From NCBI RefSeq assembly GCF_002831565.1, contig NZ_CP025096.1, positions 3,759,027 to 3,823,026 of the forward strand: a DNA stretch of 64,000 nt, given 5' to 3'. Below are positions 17,828 to 27,030 of the stretch, one piece after another; positions within the stretch are counted from its first letter, which is position 1; each line of letters starts with the position of its first letter. Source of the stretch: Spirosoma pollinicola. Lineage in GTDB: Bacteria; Bacteroidota; Bacteroidia; Cytophagales; Spirosomataceae. Under the pieces are notes generated by a model that did not search any database, was not told the DNA's origin, and saw only the letters and a program-made list of their open reading frames with translations. The translations under genes and the position numbers were made by a program.

Positions 17828-18552
17828 GCCGTCAACCGGCTATTATGAACTGGAGCGGGGGCAAAGATTCGGCTCTCGCTCTGTATCATAGTTTTCGTTC
17901 AGAGCGTTGGCACATACAAACGTTGCTGACCAGCGTTAACGAAGAGTATGGTCGGGTGAGTATGCACGGCGTCCGAACGGAGTTGATGACGGCTCAGGCT
18001 GAACGGTTGGGCATTCCATTGCAGCTATTACGTTTTTCGGGCAATGTGTCGATGGAGGTATATGACGCTCAGATGCAGAGGAGGCTTCAGGAGCTTTCCC
18101 GGAAAGGAATTACCCATTCCATCTTTGGCGATATTTTTCTGGAAGACCTGCGCCTGTATCGGGAAACACAGTTGCAACGGGTAAATCTCAGGGGCGAATT
18201 TCCGCTCTGGCAGCGAAACACCACCGAACTGGTTCATGAATTTTTGGATTTGGGCTTCAAAGCGGTGCTTGTCTGCGTCAATGAAAAGCACTTAAACGCT
18301 GATTTCCTGGGTCGCGAACTTGATCTGGACTTATTGAAAGATCTGCCCCGAACAGTCGACCCTTGTGGCGAAAATGGTGAGTATCATTCCTTTGTCTACG
18401 ATGGCCCCATCTTTTCCAGTCCTGTTTCGTTTACAAAAGGAGAATCTGTTCGTCGAATATATACTACATCTGGCAGCACCGACTGCCACGCCGATCAACC
18501 CGATACCCGTTGGGATACTGGGTTCTGGTACCAGGATTTGATTCTTCAGTAA
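17824..18552 (+). CDS. Dph6-like PP-loop ATP pyrophosphatase, function in bacteria unknown
   Basis: The 242-residue protein has the PP-loop SGGKDSALAL (about residues 11-20) and the pattern of the diphthine-ammonia ligase (MJ0570/COG2102) family: SVNEEYGRVSMHGVR, GDIFLEDLR and DPCGENGEYHSFVYDGP. Bacteria make no diphthamide, so the eukaryotic reaction cannot be assumed. Its start overlaps the BtuG-like stop by 4 nt, so it is probably translationally coupled and under the cobalamin riboswitch. That suggests a task in cobalamin use or salvage, such as ATP-dependent amidation of a corrinoid side chain. This is inference only. Confidence 0.8.
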   Translation: MSRQPAIMNWSGGKDSALALYHSFRSERWHIQTLLTSVNEEYGRVSMHGVRTELMTAQAERLGIPLQLLRFSGNVSMEVYDAQMQRRLQELSRKGITHSIFGDIFLEDLRLYRETQLQRVNLRGEFPLWQRNTTELVHEFLDLGFKAVLVCVNEKHLNADFLGRELDLDLLKDLPRTVDPCGENGEYHSFVYDGPIFSSPVSFTKGESVRRIYTTSGSTDCHADQPDTRWDTGFWYQDLILQ

Positions 18553-18555
18553 TTA

Positions 18556-18604
18556 TGTACAACGGACGGGGTCGCCCGCTCGGTGGTAATCCGTTCGTTG
18601 TACA
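18556..18604. repeat. Inverted repeat after the cobalamin operon
   Basis: Arms TGTACAACGGACGG (18556-18569) and CCGTTCGTTGTACA (18591-18604) pair with a single G-T. It begins 4 nt after the stop codon of the Dph6-like gene. A terminator function is possible but there is no T-run. Confidence 0.6.
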
Positions 18605-18644
18605 TCAACCGGGTATCTCGCAACTCGAATCCCAAAAAATAGTA

Positions 18645-18686
18645 CATAAAGGCGTGCCACGGCTTCAATCGTAGCACGCCTTTATG
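18645..18686 (+). terminator. Hairpin CATAAAGGCGTGC / GCACGCCTTTATG
   Basis: A perfect 13-bp stem (18645-18657 with 18674-18686) followed by CTTTCGT. It is the most terminator-like structure between the cobalamin operon and the next gene. No other feature is seen between it and 18799. Confidence 0.5.
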
Positions 18687-18798
18687 CTTTCGTACTAAAC
18701 TCAATTGAAATCTTGGATATGAACCTGTATATTTTCATCCAATTTGAGGATATTTCACTAACTCGGGTCTTCTAACAACAAACAGTATTCATCACTTT

Positions 18799-19329
18799 AT
18801 GAAACGTAGAGAAGCCATACAAAAAGCGGCCCTTATGATGGGGGGAATTCTGTCGGCTCCCACGCTGGCGGGCGCTATGGGACGTGTGACGAACACAGGC
18901 CCAAGCGTGCTGGTCTCACCCGACCAGGAAGCCCTGCTTGCCGAAGTCGCCGATGTTATCATCCCGACCACTTCGACGCCGGGTGCTAAAGCAGCTGGTG
19001 CCGAAAAGTTCATTGTACGCGTCATGCGCGACTGCTATCCCAAAGCCGATCAGGATAAATTTTATGCGGGGTTAGCCAAGCTGGATGCCGACAGTAAAAC
19101 CAAATTCAGCAAAGGCTTCGCTGCGCTGGACACGGCTCAGAAAAACGAAATGGTTAAACAGACCATGACGGCAGACAAGCCTTTTTTCATGCGCATGAAA
19201 GAGCTAACGACCACCGGGTATTTCACCTCAGAAATCGGCGCGACAAAAGCCCTCGAATACCTGCCTGTACCGGGACAATTTAATGGATGTATGCCGCTCA
19301 AACCCGGTCAGAAGACGTGGGCTCTTTAA
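18799..19329 (+). CDS. Gluconate 2-dehydrogenase subunit 3 family protein
   Basis: The 176-residue protein begins MKRREAIQKAALMMGGIL, a Tat-like signal, and then has the subunit-3 pattern EALLAEVADVIIPTTSTPGAK. This small subunit accompanies membrane-linked GMC-type dehydrogenases and helps export or stabilise the flavin subunit encoded next (93-nt gap). Substrate unknown. Confidence 0.85.
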   Translation: MKRREAIQKAALMMGGILSAPTLAGAMGRVTNTGPSVLVSPDQEALLAEVADVIIPTTSTPGAKAAGAEKFIVRVMRDCYPKADQDKFYAGLAKLDADSKTKFSKGFAALDTAQKNEMVKQTMTADKPFFMRMKELTTTGYFTSEIGATKALEYLPVPGQFNGCMPLKPGQKTWAL

Positions 19330-19335
19330 AACTTA

Positions 19336-19417
19336 ATAATGTACGATGACTAATCTAAAACGAATAATGATTCTTGTAAGCCATTATCAATTTTCCATTA
19401 GTCATTATCCAGTCAAA
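19336..19417. repeat. AATG-rich imperfect inverted repeat
   Basis: TAATGTACGATGACTAAT and CGAATAATG on the left are loosely mirrored by CCATTATC and CCATTAGTCATTATCC on the right. It fills the gap between the two subunit genes. The same kind of AATG/CATT text recurs at 56921-56986 and 58295-58384 and inside the cobalamin riboswitch. Confidence 0.5.
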
Positions 19418-19422
19418 AACTC

Positions 19423-21135
19423 ATGAACCTCAATATAGATTCTATAAAGGACCAGACATACGATGCCATTGTCATCGGGTCGGGAATATCGGGCGGTTGG
19501 GCGTCAAAAGAACTGACCGAAAAGGGTCTTCGCGTGTTGATGCTCGAAAAAGGGCACCAGCTTGAACACGTGAAAGATTACGAGTATGCCATGAAAGACC
19601 CTTGGCAAACCCAATACAATGGTCGGCTCACGGAGGAGCAAAAGGCGTCGCACCCCAAACTGGCGCGGGATTATCCGTATAACGAGATGACCCAGAATTA
19701 CTGGATGAAAGACACCGATTCGCTTTATAAAGAAGAGAAGCGTTTCGACTGGTATCGGCCAAATATCGTGGGTGGTAAATCCATTATGTGGGGTCGGCAA
19801 ACATATCGTCTGAGTGATATTGATTTCGGCGCGAACGAAAAAGACGGTATTGCGGTCGACTGGCCCATTCGGTATAAAGATGTTGCACCCTGGTATTCGT
19901 ATGTCGAAAAGTTCGTGGGTATCTCGGGCGAAAAGCTGAACCTGCCTCAACTGCCCGACAGCGAGTTTCTGCCACCCATGGAAATGTATTGTGTGGAAAA
20001 AGAGGTGCGCAAACGGATCGAGAAAAACTTCCCCGGCCGGACCATGACCATTGGGCGGGTAGCTAACCTGTCGAAGGCGGGTCAGGCGCAACTGGGTGTT
20101 GGTCGCGCTCCGTGTCAGTATCGTAACAAATGCTCGCTGGGTTGCCCATACGGGGCTTACTTCAGCACGCAGTCGTGTACCTTACCGCCAGCCGCCAAAA
20201 CAGGTCGGTTGACGCTTCGTCCCGATTCGGTCGTTACCGAGATTCTGTACGACGAGAATAAGAAAAAGGCCACTGGCGTGCGTATCGTTGATGCCGTGAC
20301 CATGCAGAGCAAAGAATATAACGCCAGCATTGTTTTCGTATGCGGCAGTACGCTTGGCTCAACGTCGGTTCTGTTGAACTCCAAATCGGCTCGCTTCCCG
20401 AACGGGATGGGGAACGATTCCGGCGAACTTGGCCACAACCTGATGGATCACCACTTCCGCATTGGTGCCTCGGGCGATTGGGAAGGCGATCTGGATAAAT
20501 ACTACATTGGTCGGCGGGCCAACGGTATTTACGTACCACGTTACCGCAACATAGGCAACGACAAGCGTGATTACATTCGTGGATTCGGCTACCAGGGTGG
20601 AGGCAGTCGGCAGGGCTGGCAGCGTAACATTGCCGAAATGAGCTTCGGGGCCGATTACAAAGAAGAACTCACCAAGCCCGGCCCCTGGACAATGGGATTG
20701 GGTGGTTTTGGCGAAACGTTGCCCTACCACGAAAACCGCATGTACCTCGACAAAAACGACAAAGACAAATGGGGTATGCCGCTCGTTGTGTTCGACGCTG
20801 AGTTGAAGGAGAACGAGAAGAAAATGCGGGTAGATATGATGAACGACGCTAAAGAAATGCTGGAATCGGCAGGCGTCAAAAACGTCAGATCCTACGACCG
20901 GGGTTCTTATCTGGGTATGGCCATTCATGAAATGGGTACGGCTCGCATGGGCCGCGACCCCAAAACATCGGTTGTGAATGCCAATAACCAGCTTCATGGG
21001 GTCAAAAACGTATTCGTAACCGATGGTGCTTGCATGACCTCGGCGTCCTGCGTTAACCCATCGCTGACCTACATGGCGCTAACAGCAAGAGCCGCTGATT
21101 TTGCCGTGAAGGAAATGAAGCGGAAGAGTATTTAA
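19423..21135 (+). CDS. GMC family FAD-dependent oxidoreductase (large dehydrogenase subunit)
   Basis: The 570-residue protein has the FAD-binding motif VIGSGISGG (near residue 18), GGKSIMWGRQTYR, and the C-terminal GMC catalytic region HEMGTARMG...SASCVNPSLTYMAL with the His and Asn pair. CQYRNKCSLGCPYGA is a Cys-rich stretch seen in gluconate/2-ketogluconate-type members. It has no signal of its own and would be exported with the Tat-tagged small subunit. It probably oxidises a sugar or polyol in the periplasm; the substrate is unknown. Confidence 0.88.
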   Translation: MNLNIDSIKDQTYDAIVIGSGISGGWASKELTEKGLRVLMLEKGHQLEHVKDYEYAMKDPWQTQYNGRLTEEQKASHPKLARDYPYNEMTQNYWMKDTDSLYKEEKRFDWYRPNIVGGKSIMWGRQTYRLSDIDFGANEKDGIAVDWPIRYKDVAPWYSYVEKFVGISGEKLNLPQLPDSEFLPPMEMYCVEKEVRKRIEKNFPGRTMTIGRVANLSKAGQAQLGVGRAPCQYRNKCSLGCPYGAYFSTQSCTLPPAAKTGRLTLRPDSVVTEILYDENKKKATGVRIVDAVTMQSKEYNASIVFVCGSTLGSTSVLLNSKSARFPNGMGNDSGELGHNLMDHHFRIGASGDWEGDLDKYYIGRRANGIYVPRYRNIGNDKRDYIRGFGYQGGGSRQGWQRNIAEMSFGADYKEELTKPGPWTMGLGGFGETLPYHENRMYLDKNDKDKWGMPLVVFDAELKENEKKMRVDMMNDAKEMLESAGVKNVRSYDRGSYLGMAIHEMGTARMGRDPKTSVVNANNQLHGVKNVFVTDGACMTSASCVNPSLTYMALTARAADFAVKEMKRKSI

Positions 21136-21305
21136 TGAATAGATACACGTATCCCCCGTCGTGCCAGAAACCGGTTACGGCGGGGGATATTTGTCAAATG
21201 AGAGGGATATTTTTTGCCGTAAATTGATACTTGGTTGATACAATGCCACTTATATAACAGAAGGTTTTCTCTTTTACAGCTTTACTTTTCTAAACTAGTT
21301 ATGCA

Positions 21306-21752
21306 ATGAAATACTCAATGTGTACCCTTCTCGTTTTGGTGGGCTTGATCAACTCGACTACTTTATTGGCTCAGGTTAAGGTCACTACCGAGATCAATGG
21401 GGATGCCGCTACTGGCAAACAATTTATTCAGGCCAAAGCGATTGGTGGGTCTGGCAACTACAGTTACGCTTGGGGGCTAACCACGCCAGGTGCCGTTCCG
21501 CCAAATAATGCGTCAGAAGTTTTGCTGGTACCAGCTCAAGAAGCTGAATACATCGTCTTTGTCCGGGACAAGGAGACGGGCGCCAGTGCTTATTCGACGG
21601 TAGTAGTGAAAGCACTGGCTGTGAACGAAAAGCACCTGATTAGAATGCCTGGTGAAGATTATAAAGTGATTTTCCATTATTCGGATTCGGCAATAGGAGC
21701 GCTTCCGGCTCAACGAAGGAATAAGTGGTTTCGCTACGACACTAGAGATTAG
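21306..21752 (+). CDS. Small secreted protein with one Ig/PKD-like domain
   Basis: The 148-residue protein has a signal peptide (cleaved near TTLLAQ) and a single beta-sandwich-like domain with GGSGNYSYAWGL, similar to the GG.G.Y.Y.W pattern of SprB or PKD-type adhesin repeats. No catalytic motif is seen. The function is unknown. It stands alone, 170 nt after the GMC gene. Confidence 0.6.
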   Translation: MKYSMCTLLVLVGLINSTTLLAQVKVTTEINGDAATGKQFIQAKAIGGSGNYSYAWGLTTPGAVPPNNASEVLLVPAQEAEYIVFVRDKETGASAYSTVVVKALAVNEKHLIRMPGEDYKVIFHYSDSAIGALPAQRRNKWFRYDTRD

Positions 21753-22037
21753 CTGATACTATAAATCATTAGCAGGTTAACATAAAGCCAGTAGCTTTTG
21801 CAAAAGTTGGTACTGCTACAAACTGGCTCGTTGAAGAGGAAGTTTTAACTAATGATTGGGTCTTTACATTTATATAATCCAGTCCAGACCAGTACTATAA
21901 CTGCATTTACGTAAAATGATTATTACGGAGACAAGTCAATCTATATCCTCAATTGAAAATTCGAAAATTTATACTATTTGACCAAATGCAATTTCGGGTG
22001 GGTTATTCCATATAAAATAGCAGTAGACTAATTATCT
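21753..22037. other. Intergenic region between convergent genes, no gene seen
   Basis: This AT-rich 285-nt gap holds no convincing reading frame or promoter. A weak hairpin (AGCCAGT at 21786 with ACTGGCT at 21823) is the only structure noticed. Confidence 0.5.
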
Positions 22038-23024
22038 TTATTGAAGTAGCCAGCTTGTGGCTTCTGCGATAACCTTTTCAGCAACCACTACTTCATCGAC
22101 CTGAATGGAGGAGCCGTAACCTTGTTTAGATCGGTTGGCCATCGTAGACTGAGTCAAATTTAAAAGTGCACCATCACTCAGCCTGTTGGTTGCATTAGCG
22201 GTTGATAAACCACACGTGGCCTTGCCAAAACTGCGGGTGTTTGGCCGTCCTTTGAAGGCAATCGCTACGGCCTCACCCGAACTGGCAGTAGCTCGATCGG
22301 TCAATACAGCCACTTTAAAATTTGCTTTTCGAACGGTGTAAGCCGATTCCACTTTCGTAAGTTCAGCTTGGTTCAATAAGGCGCTGCCTTTTTGATAGGA
22401 CCAAGCCGACGCATTTCCATCGGGATCCAGGAAATAACCACATACACCCTCCCCTAACAGGGGCCCTACACCCGCCAGCATAGGCCACATGTTACCCCCT
22501 AAATTGCCTCTCAGATCAACAATCCAGCCTACAATTGAGCCACTATCGGCGGCTTTGATAGCATCTTGGATCGATTGAGCGAACTTAGTGGCATCGATAC
22601 CACCTCCGTTAAAAGTGCTCACCTTAACATAGCCGATCCCTTCGTGTATTGTTCCGGTTATGATAGTAGCATCTGTACAGGCTGCTGTTGAGTTACCGTA
22701 AATTACGGTTCCAGTACTCGTATAGTACATGCTGTGATTGTCACCAAGTAGCGTTAACCCAAGCTGAATAGCAGGATAGGTATCCGCAATAGTCTGTGCT
22801 CCTTGGGCCTGGGCATCTACTTTCGCTTTAAACACCGTCCAGTCAATCGTTTTTCGATTGATTGAATTGGTCTTCATTAAACCCACTACTTCGTCTAAAT
22901 ATCCCTGTGCTACTACCGAGGTTACCGCAGGTTCTTTCTCTTTATTGCAACTATTTAAAGTTATAAAGCTGAGTAGGCAAAGGGATAGGATCTTTAGAGA
23001 AACTGACGATTTGAACTTAGTCAT
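22038..23024 (-). CDS. S41 family (C-terminal-processing-like) peptidase lipoprotein
   Basis: The 328-residue protein has a lipoprotein signal (Cys26 in ITLNSC). The tail-specific protease domain shows GIGYVKVSTF, VDLRGNLGGNMW and the catalytic Ser at about 249 in DRATASSGEAVAIAF. A PDZ domain is lacking, unlike CtpA. The substrate is unknown. It has its own promoter. Confidence 0.85.
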   Translation of the reverse strand: MTKFKSSVSLKILSLCLLSFITLNSCNKEKEPAVTSVVAQGYLDEVVGLMKTNSINRKTIDWTVFKAKVDAQAQGAQTIADTYPAIQLGLTLLGDNHSMYYTSTGTVIYGNSTAACTDATIITGTIHEGIGYVKVSTFNGGGIDATKFAQSIQDAIKAADSGSIVGWIVDLRGNLGGNMWPMLAGVGPLLGEGVCGYFLDPDGNASAWSYQKGSALLNQAELTKVESAYTVRKANFKVAVLTDRATASSGEAVAIAFKGRPNTRSFGKATCGLSTANATNRLSDGALLNLTQSTMANRSKQGYGSSIQVDEVVVAEKVIAEATSWLLQ

Positions 23025-23046
23025 CGATTGGCAAGTGAATTGGGGA

Positions 23047-23054
23047 CAAAATTA
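23047..23054 (-). promoter_or_regulatory. Predicted promoter of the S41 gene (TAATTTTG)
   Basis: The minus strand reads TAATTTTG, matching TAnnTTTG, about 22 nt before the start codon. Upstream sequence is AT-rich without a clear TTG. Confidence 0.5.
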
Positions 23055-23243
23055 GTGAGTAGCTAAATTATAACTATAGTTAGATAAAATGTGGTTGAAC
23101 TCAACAAATTTTTATCCTACAGGTGTGATTGCATAATGAGATTTATCAATCATACACCAACCTCATCCTCAATTCAAAGTCTCAAATAAATATGAGAGTC
23201 CCTTAGATCATAGGGCCTTCTCCCAATAGCTGAAAGCAAATAA

Positions 23244-23282
23244 AACCTCTGCCATTCCACCAGGTGTGGCACAGCAGAGGTT
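23244..23282 (-). terminator. Terminator of the GlsB-like gene
   Basis: On the minus strand, AACCTCTGC pairs with GCAGAGGTT over 9 bp and is followed by TTATTTG. It lies 37 nt downstream of the GlsB-like stop codon. Confidence 0.6.
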
Positions 23283-23318
23283 GACAAAATTATTAGTTAT
23301 AAGCTGATTACTGTGTTG

Positions 23319-23555
23319 TTAAAACAGCCGCCCCAGGAAAATCAGTACGATGGCTCCGCCTACGGAAATTAATAAGTTCATGAATAAGCCATCGTTGTCT
23401 GGGTCGTTGCCGAGCCGCTTGGCGATGAAACCGCCGACAAGGCCACCCACAATACCCAAAATGATATTGACTAAAGCCGAATTGTGACTGTCCATGAGTC
23501 GGCTGGCGATGTAACCGGCAATACCACCCAGGATAATAGAATATAAAAAGCCCAT
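23319..23555 (-). CDS. GlsB/YeaQ/YmgE family small membrane protein
   Basis: The start at 23555 gives 78 residues beginning MGFLYSIILGGIAGYIASRL, with three glycine-rich membrane helices (GIVGGLVGGFIAKRL; LISVGGAIVLIFLGRLF), the pattern of the transglycosylase-associated stress protein family. An upstream in-frame ATG adds 16 non-conserved residues. The role is probably envelope stress but is poorly defined in the family. Confidence 0.85.
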   Translation of the reverse strand: MGFLYSIILGGIAGYIASRLMDSHNSALVNIILGIVGGLVGGFIAKRLGNDPDNDGLFMNLLISVGGAIVLIFLGRLF

Positions 23556-23750
23556 TTGTGTAAGAATTAGGTGAATGTTCAGTGTAACTACACAATCCCA
23601 CACAAAATGTTTTGGTATAGAATATACTTAGAGGCAATGGCTTGAAAAATCTGAGTATCAATGGGTATAAATGAGCAGCCCTGTCATTTTAACGGGTAGT
23701 GTTCAGCTTTACACATTAACAGCTACTTCTATCTTTAGTAGACTACTTCT

Positions 23751-26700
23751 ATGAATCGATTATTAACAGCGAAACGCTCCGCCTTTTCACGACGGATGGT
23801 CGCATTATCAGCCGCTGGATTACTTGTTGGTGGCGTATTTGTTGGGGCATATCAGAATCGAAACCTCAATGCTGCTTCGGGGCGTTACCTGACAAACCTG
23901 TTCGCTCAATTGAGCGACGATGATAAGCATGATCCTAAATATGCCGTTGGTAGCCTGAATGTAGCACCGGGACTGGAAGCAACTCTGTTTGCCGCCGAAC
24001 CCATGCTGAAGAATCCAACCAATATTGATGTGGATGCTCGTGGGCGGGTTTGGGTATGCGAAGCGTACAATTACCGCCCAGCCATAAATGGCAATCCAAC
24101 CAGCAAAGAGGGCGACCGCATCATGATTCTGGAAGATACCAATGGCGATGGCAAGGCCGATGTCTCGAAGGTGTTTTATCAGGGTGCCGATATTGAGTCA
24201 CCGCTGGGTATTTGGGTGCAGGGTAATAAAGTGATCGTGTCCGATAGTCCGAACGTTTGGGTATTTACCGACGAAAACGGCGACGATAAAGCGGACAAAA
24301 AAGAACTGCTCTTTACGGGTATTGGTGGCGAACAGCACGACCACGGCATGCACACCTTTGTGTTCGGGCCGGATGGTAAATGGTATTTCAACTTCGGCAA
24401 CGAAGGAGGCCAGCTTCTCGACAAAGACAACAATGCAGTTGTCGATATCGCTACCGGAAAAACCATCAACAAGCAGAATTTCAAGATGGGCATGGTGTTT
24501 CGCTGCGACCCCGATGGGAAGAACGTGGAGGTACTTGGCCAGAATTTCCGTAATAACTATGAAGTCGCCGTTGACTCCTATGGTACGCTGTGGCAGTCGG
24601 ACAACGACGACGATGGCAACAAAGGTGTTCGGATCAACTACGTCATGGAATATGGCAACTACGGCTATACCGACGAAATGACCGGCGCGGGCTGGCAGGC
24701 TAACCGGGAGAATATCGAACCCGAAATCCCCAGACGCCATTGGCACCTCAACGACCCTGGTGTTGTTCCGAACCTTATTCAAACCGGAGCAGGCTCGCCA
24801 ACGGGTATGATCGTGTATGAAGGAACGCTTCTGCCCGAAGTATTTCGGAATCAGATGATTCACTGCGATGCCGGTCCCAATGTAGTGCGGTCGTATCCTG
24901 TGCAAAAGGACGGCGCGGGTTATAAAGCTGAAATCGTAAATGTGCTGGAAGGCACCCGCGATCAGTGGTTCCGGCCTGCCGATGTGTGTGTGGCACCCGA
25001 TGGCTCACTCATTATTGCCGATTGGTATGACCCCGGCGTGGGTGGACACCAGGCGGGCGATCAGAGCCGGGGGCGCGTGTATCGGGTGGCACCACCCAAT
25101 TCGCCCTACACCATGCCAAAAGTTGATCTGACAACCACCGACGGGGCCATTCTGGCACTGCAAAGCCCGAATATGTCCATTCGGTATGCTGCCTGGCAGA
25201 AGTTGCGGAGCATGGACAAAAAGGCCGAAAAAGCACTGGCTAAACTGTATAAAACGTCAACTAACCCCCGGATGCAGGCCCGCGCTCTATGGCTATTGAG
25301 CAAGCTCGATAAAGGACCGAAATACATTGAAACGGCGCTGAAAAGTGATAACCCAGATTTACGGATTACGGCACTTCGGGCGGCACGCGAACTCAAAACA
25401 AATATCATTCCCTACGCAAAACAGCTTGTTAATGATGCAGACGCTCAGGTTCGCCGGGAGGTTGCCATTGCTCTTCGGGGGAATACTTCACCTGATGCTC
25501 CTGCATTATGGGCGCAACTGGCGAGTCAGTACGATGGCAAAGATCGCTGGTATCTGGAAGCCCTGGGCATAGGTGCCGATGGCAATTGGGATACATACTA
25601 TGCTGCCTGGGTGAGGCAAATGAACAACGATCCGCTGGCCAATGTAGGCGGTCGTGACATTGTATGGCGTGCTCGTACCAAAGAGTCTGTTCCCATGCTG
25701 GCGAAGCTGGCGGGCGACCCGGCCGTAGATGTCAATCAGCGTTTACGTTATTTCCGGGCGTTTGATTTCAATCCCGGTGCTACCGAAAAATCAAATGCGT
25801 TGCTCGGTATTTTACAGGCAAATAGTAACACGACTGAGGTTACCAAACTGGCGCTACGGCACCTCGACCCTGAATTCGTAAAGAACTCACCTGTGGCAAC
25901 GAGTGCGCTGACCAAACTCATGAACGACGTGTACGGCACCCCCGAATACGTTGAACTGGTAACTCGTTTTGAGCCGGTATCCGAAAATGCCCACCTGAAA
26001 CAACTGGCCGTTCAGAAGTCGATGGACGGTATGGGGCGCGATGCCGTTCGGCAGTTGCTCAAGCAAAAGGGCGGCCCGATGGTTTGGGAGGTAATTAATG
26101 GAAATGACCCCGAAGCGGCCACAAATATGCTGGTGGCACTGCGCCGGGTGGGGAATAAAGAGTCGATGGACATTCTGAAAACGGTGGCCCTTGACGACAA
26201 ACGGTCATCCGCCCTGCGACGGGAAGCGACCCGTTCCTTAGGGGGTAGTATGGAAGGGGCAGACATGGTCGTGGCTCTACTCAAATCCGGTGACATAAAA
26301 GGCGATTATAAAAAGTCGGCCGTACAGGGCGTTAGCAACGACTGGCGCAAAAACATTCGGATTCAGGCGGCTAGCTTCCTGGATGGCGGCCAAAGTGCGG
26401 AGGGTAAAAAACTACCCGGCATGAATGAATTGCTGGCTATGAATGGCGATGCAGCCCGTGGCGTCTCCGTGTTCAAGAATAATTGCAACATCTGCCATCA
26501 GGTAAATGGTGAGGGTATGGACTTCGGTCCAAAGCTGTCGGAAATTGGCTCTAAATTGCCCAAAGAAGGTCAGTATCTGGCTATTCTGCACCCCGACGCG
26601 GGTATTAGTTTCGGCTATGAAGGATGGGAGGTGAAGTTCAAAGACGGCAGTGCCATGACGGGCATCATATCCAGCAAAACCGAAACCGACCTGCAGATGA

Positions 26701-26858
26701 AGTTTCCGGGTGGGGTGGTGCAGAATTTCAAAACGTCTGATGTTGTGTCGATGAAACAACTGGATGCATCCATGATGCCCTCAGGTTTGCAGGAATCCAT
26801 GAGCACACAGAATTTGGTTGATTTAGTGGAATATTTAGCAAGTTTAAAAAAGAAATAG
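23751..26858 (+). CDS. Membrane-bound dehydrogenase-like protein: beta-propeller, HEAT repeats and cytochrome c domain
   Basis: The 1035-residue protein has an N-terminal membrane/signal segment. A sorbosone-dehydrogenase-like six-bladed propeller occupies about 60-450 (NIDVDARGRVWVCEAYNY; MILEDTNGDGKADVSKVF). HEAT-like helical repeats cover about 450-880. The C-terminal c-type heme domain has CNICH and continues as a planctomycete-style heme-binding domain (DGSAMTGIISSKTETDLQ). Such proteins occur in Planctomycetes and Cytophagales and are thought to oxidise sugars or sugar acids. TATCTTTA upstream (23730) is a near-consensus -7 element. The next gene, a Tat-exported TIM-barrel isomerase, is likely linked. 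Confidence 0.88.
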   Translation: MNRLLTAKRSAFSRRMVALSAAGLLVGGVFVGAYQNRNLNAASGRYLTNLFAQLSDDDKHDPKYAVGSLNVAPGLEATLFAAEPMLKNPTNIDVDARGRVWVCEAYNYRPAINGNPTSKEGDRIMILEDTNGDGKADVSKVFYQGADIESPLGIWVQGNKVIVSDSPNVWVFTDENGDDKADKKELLFTGIGGEQHDHGMHTFVFGPDGKWYFNFGNEGGQLLDKDNNAVVDIATGKTINKQNFKMGMVFRCDPDGKNVEVLGQNFRNNYEVAVDSYGTLWQSDNDDDGNKGVRINYVMEYGNYGYTDEMTGAGWQANRENIEPEIPRRHWHLNDPGVVPNLIQTGAGSPTGMIVYEGTLLPEVFRNQMIHCDAGPNVVRSYPVQKDGAGYKAEIVNVLEGTRDQWFRPADVCVAPDGSLIIADWYDPGVGGHQAGDQSRGRVYRVAPPNSPYTMPKVDLTTTDGAILALQSPNMSIRYAAWQKLRSMDKKAEKALAKLYKTSTNPRMQARALWLLSKLDKGPKYIETALKSDNPDLRITALRAARELKTNIIPYAKQLVNDADAQVRREVAIALRGNTSPDAPALWAQLASQYDGKDRWYLEALGIGADGNWDTYYAAWVRQMNNDPLANVGGRDIVWRARTKESVPMLAKLAGDPAVDVNQRLRYFRAFDFNPGATEKSNALLGILQANSNTTEVTKLALRHLDPEFVKNSPVATSALTKLMNDVYGTPEYVELVTRFEPVSENAHLKQLAVQKSMDGMGRDAVRQLLKQKGGPMVWEVINGNDPEAATNMLVALRRVGNKESMDILKTVALDDKRSSALRREATRSLGGSMEGADMVVALLKSGDIKGDYKKSAVQGVSNDWRKNIRIQAASFLDGGQSAEGKKLPGMNELLAMNGDAARGVSVFKNNCNICHQVNGEGMDFGPKLSEIGSKLPKEGQYLAILHPDAGISFGYEGWEVKFKDGSAMTGIISSKTETDLQMKFPGGVVQNFKTSDVVSMKQLDASMMPSGLQESMSTQNLVDLVEYLASLKKK

Positions 26859-26859
26859 A

Positions 26860-27014
26860 ACCGGGATTTTTACAAGATTCAAAGGATTAAACAGGATTAG
26901 ACAGGATTATCCAATAGAGCTCTTCGAGCTATTTAAACAGGAGAAGGTCATTTTACCTATTGGATAATCCTGTCTAATCCTGTCTAATCCTTAAAATCTC
27001 GAAAAAATCCCGGT
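26860..27014. repeat. ACCGGGATTTT inverted-repeat element, copy 1
   Basis: An element of about 155 bp with long mirrored arms: left ACCGGGATTTTTACAAGATT..., right ...AAAATCTCGAAAAAATCCCGGT. Inside the arms are tandem ACAGGATTAG units, and the centre carries a GAGCTCTTCGAGCT palindrome. It starts one base after the stop codon of the dehydrogenase-like gene and ends 16 nt before the next start codon. Three further copies occur in the window. Confidence 0.85.
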
Positions 27015-27030
27015 CCAGATACACTACCTT

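Noticed and set aside
17824..18552. Diphthamide synthesis gene
   Set aside because: The PP-loop family includes Dph6, but bacteria have no EF-2 diphthamide pathway and no other dph genes are present.
20359..20997. 212-codon open frame opposite the GMC oxidoreductase
   Set aside because: It is antisense to conserved GMC sequence. Long antisense frames are expected from codon bias.
24198..24905. 235-codon open frame opposite the dehydrogenase-like gene
   Set aside because: It is antisense to a clear conserved domain, and its translation shows no family pattern.
26860..27014. CRISPR array
   Set aside because: The ACAGGATTAG units are arms of an inverted-repeat element. There are no regular direct repeats with unique spacers and no cas genes.
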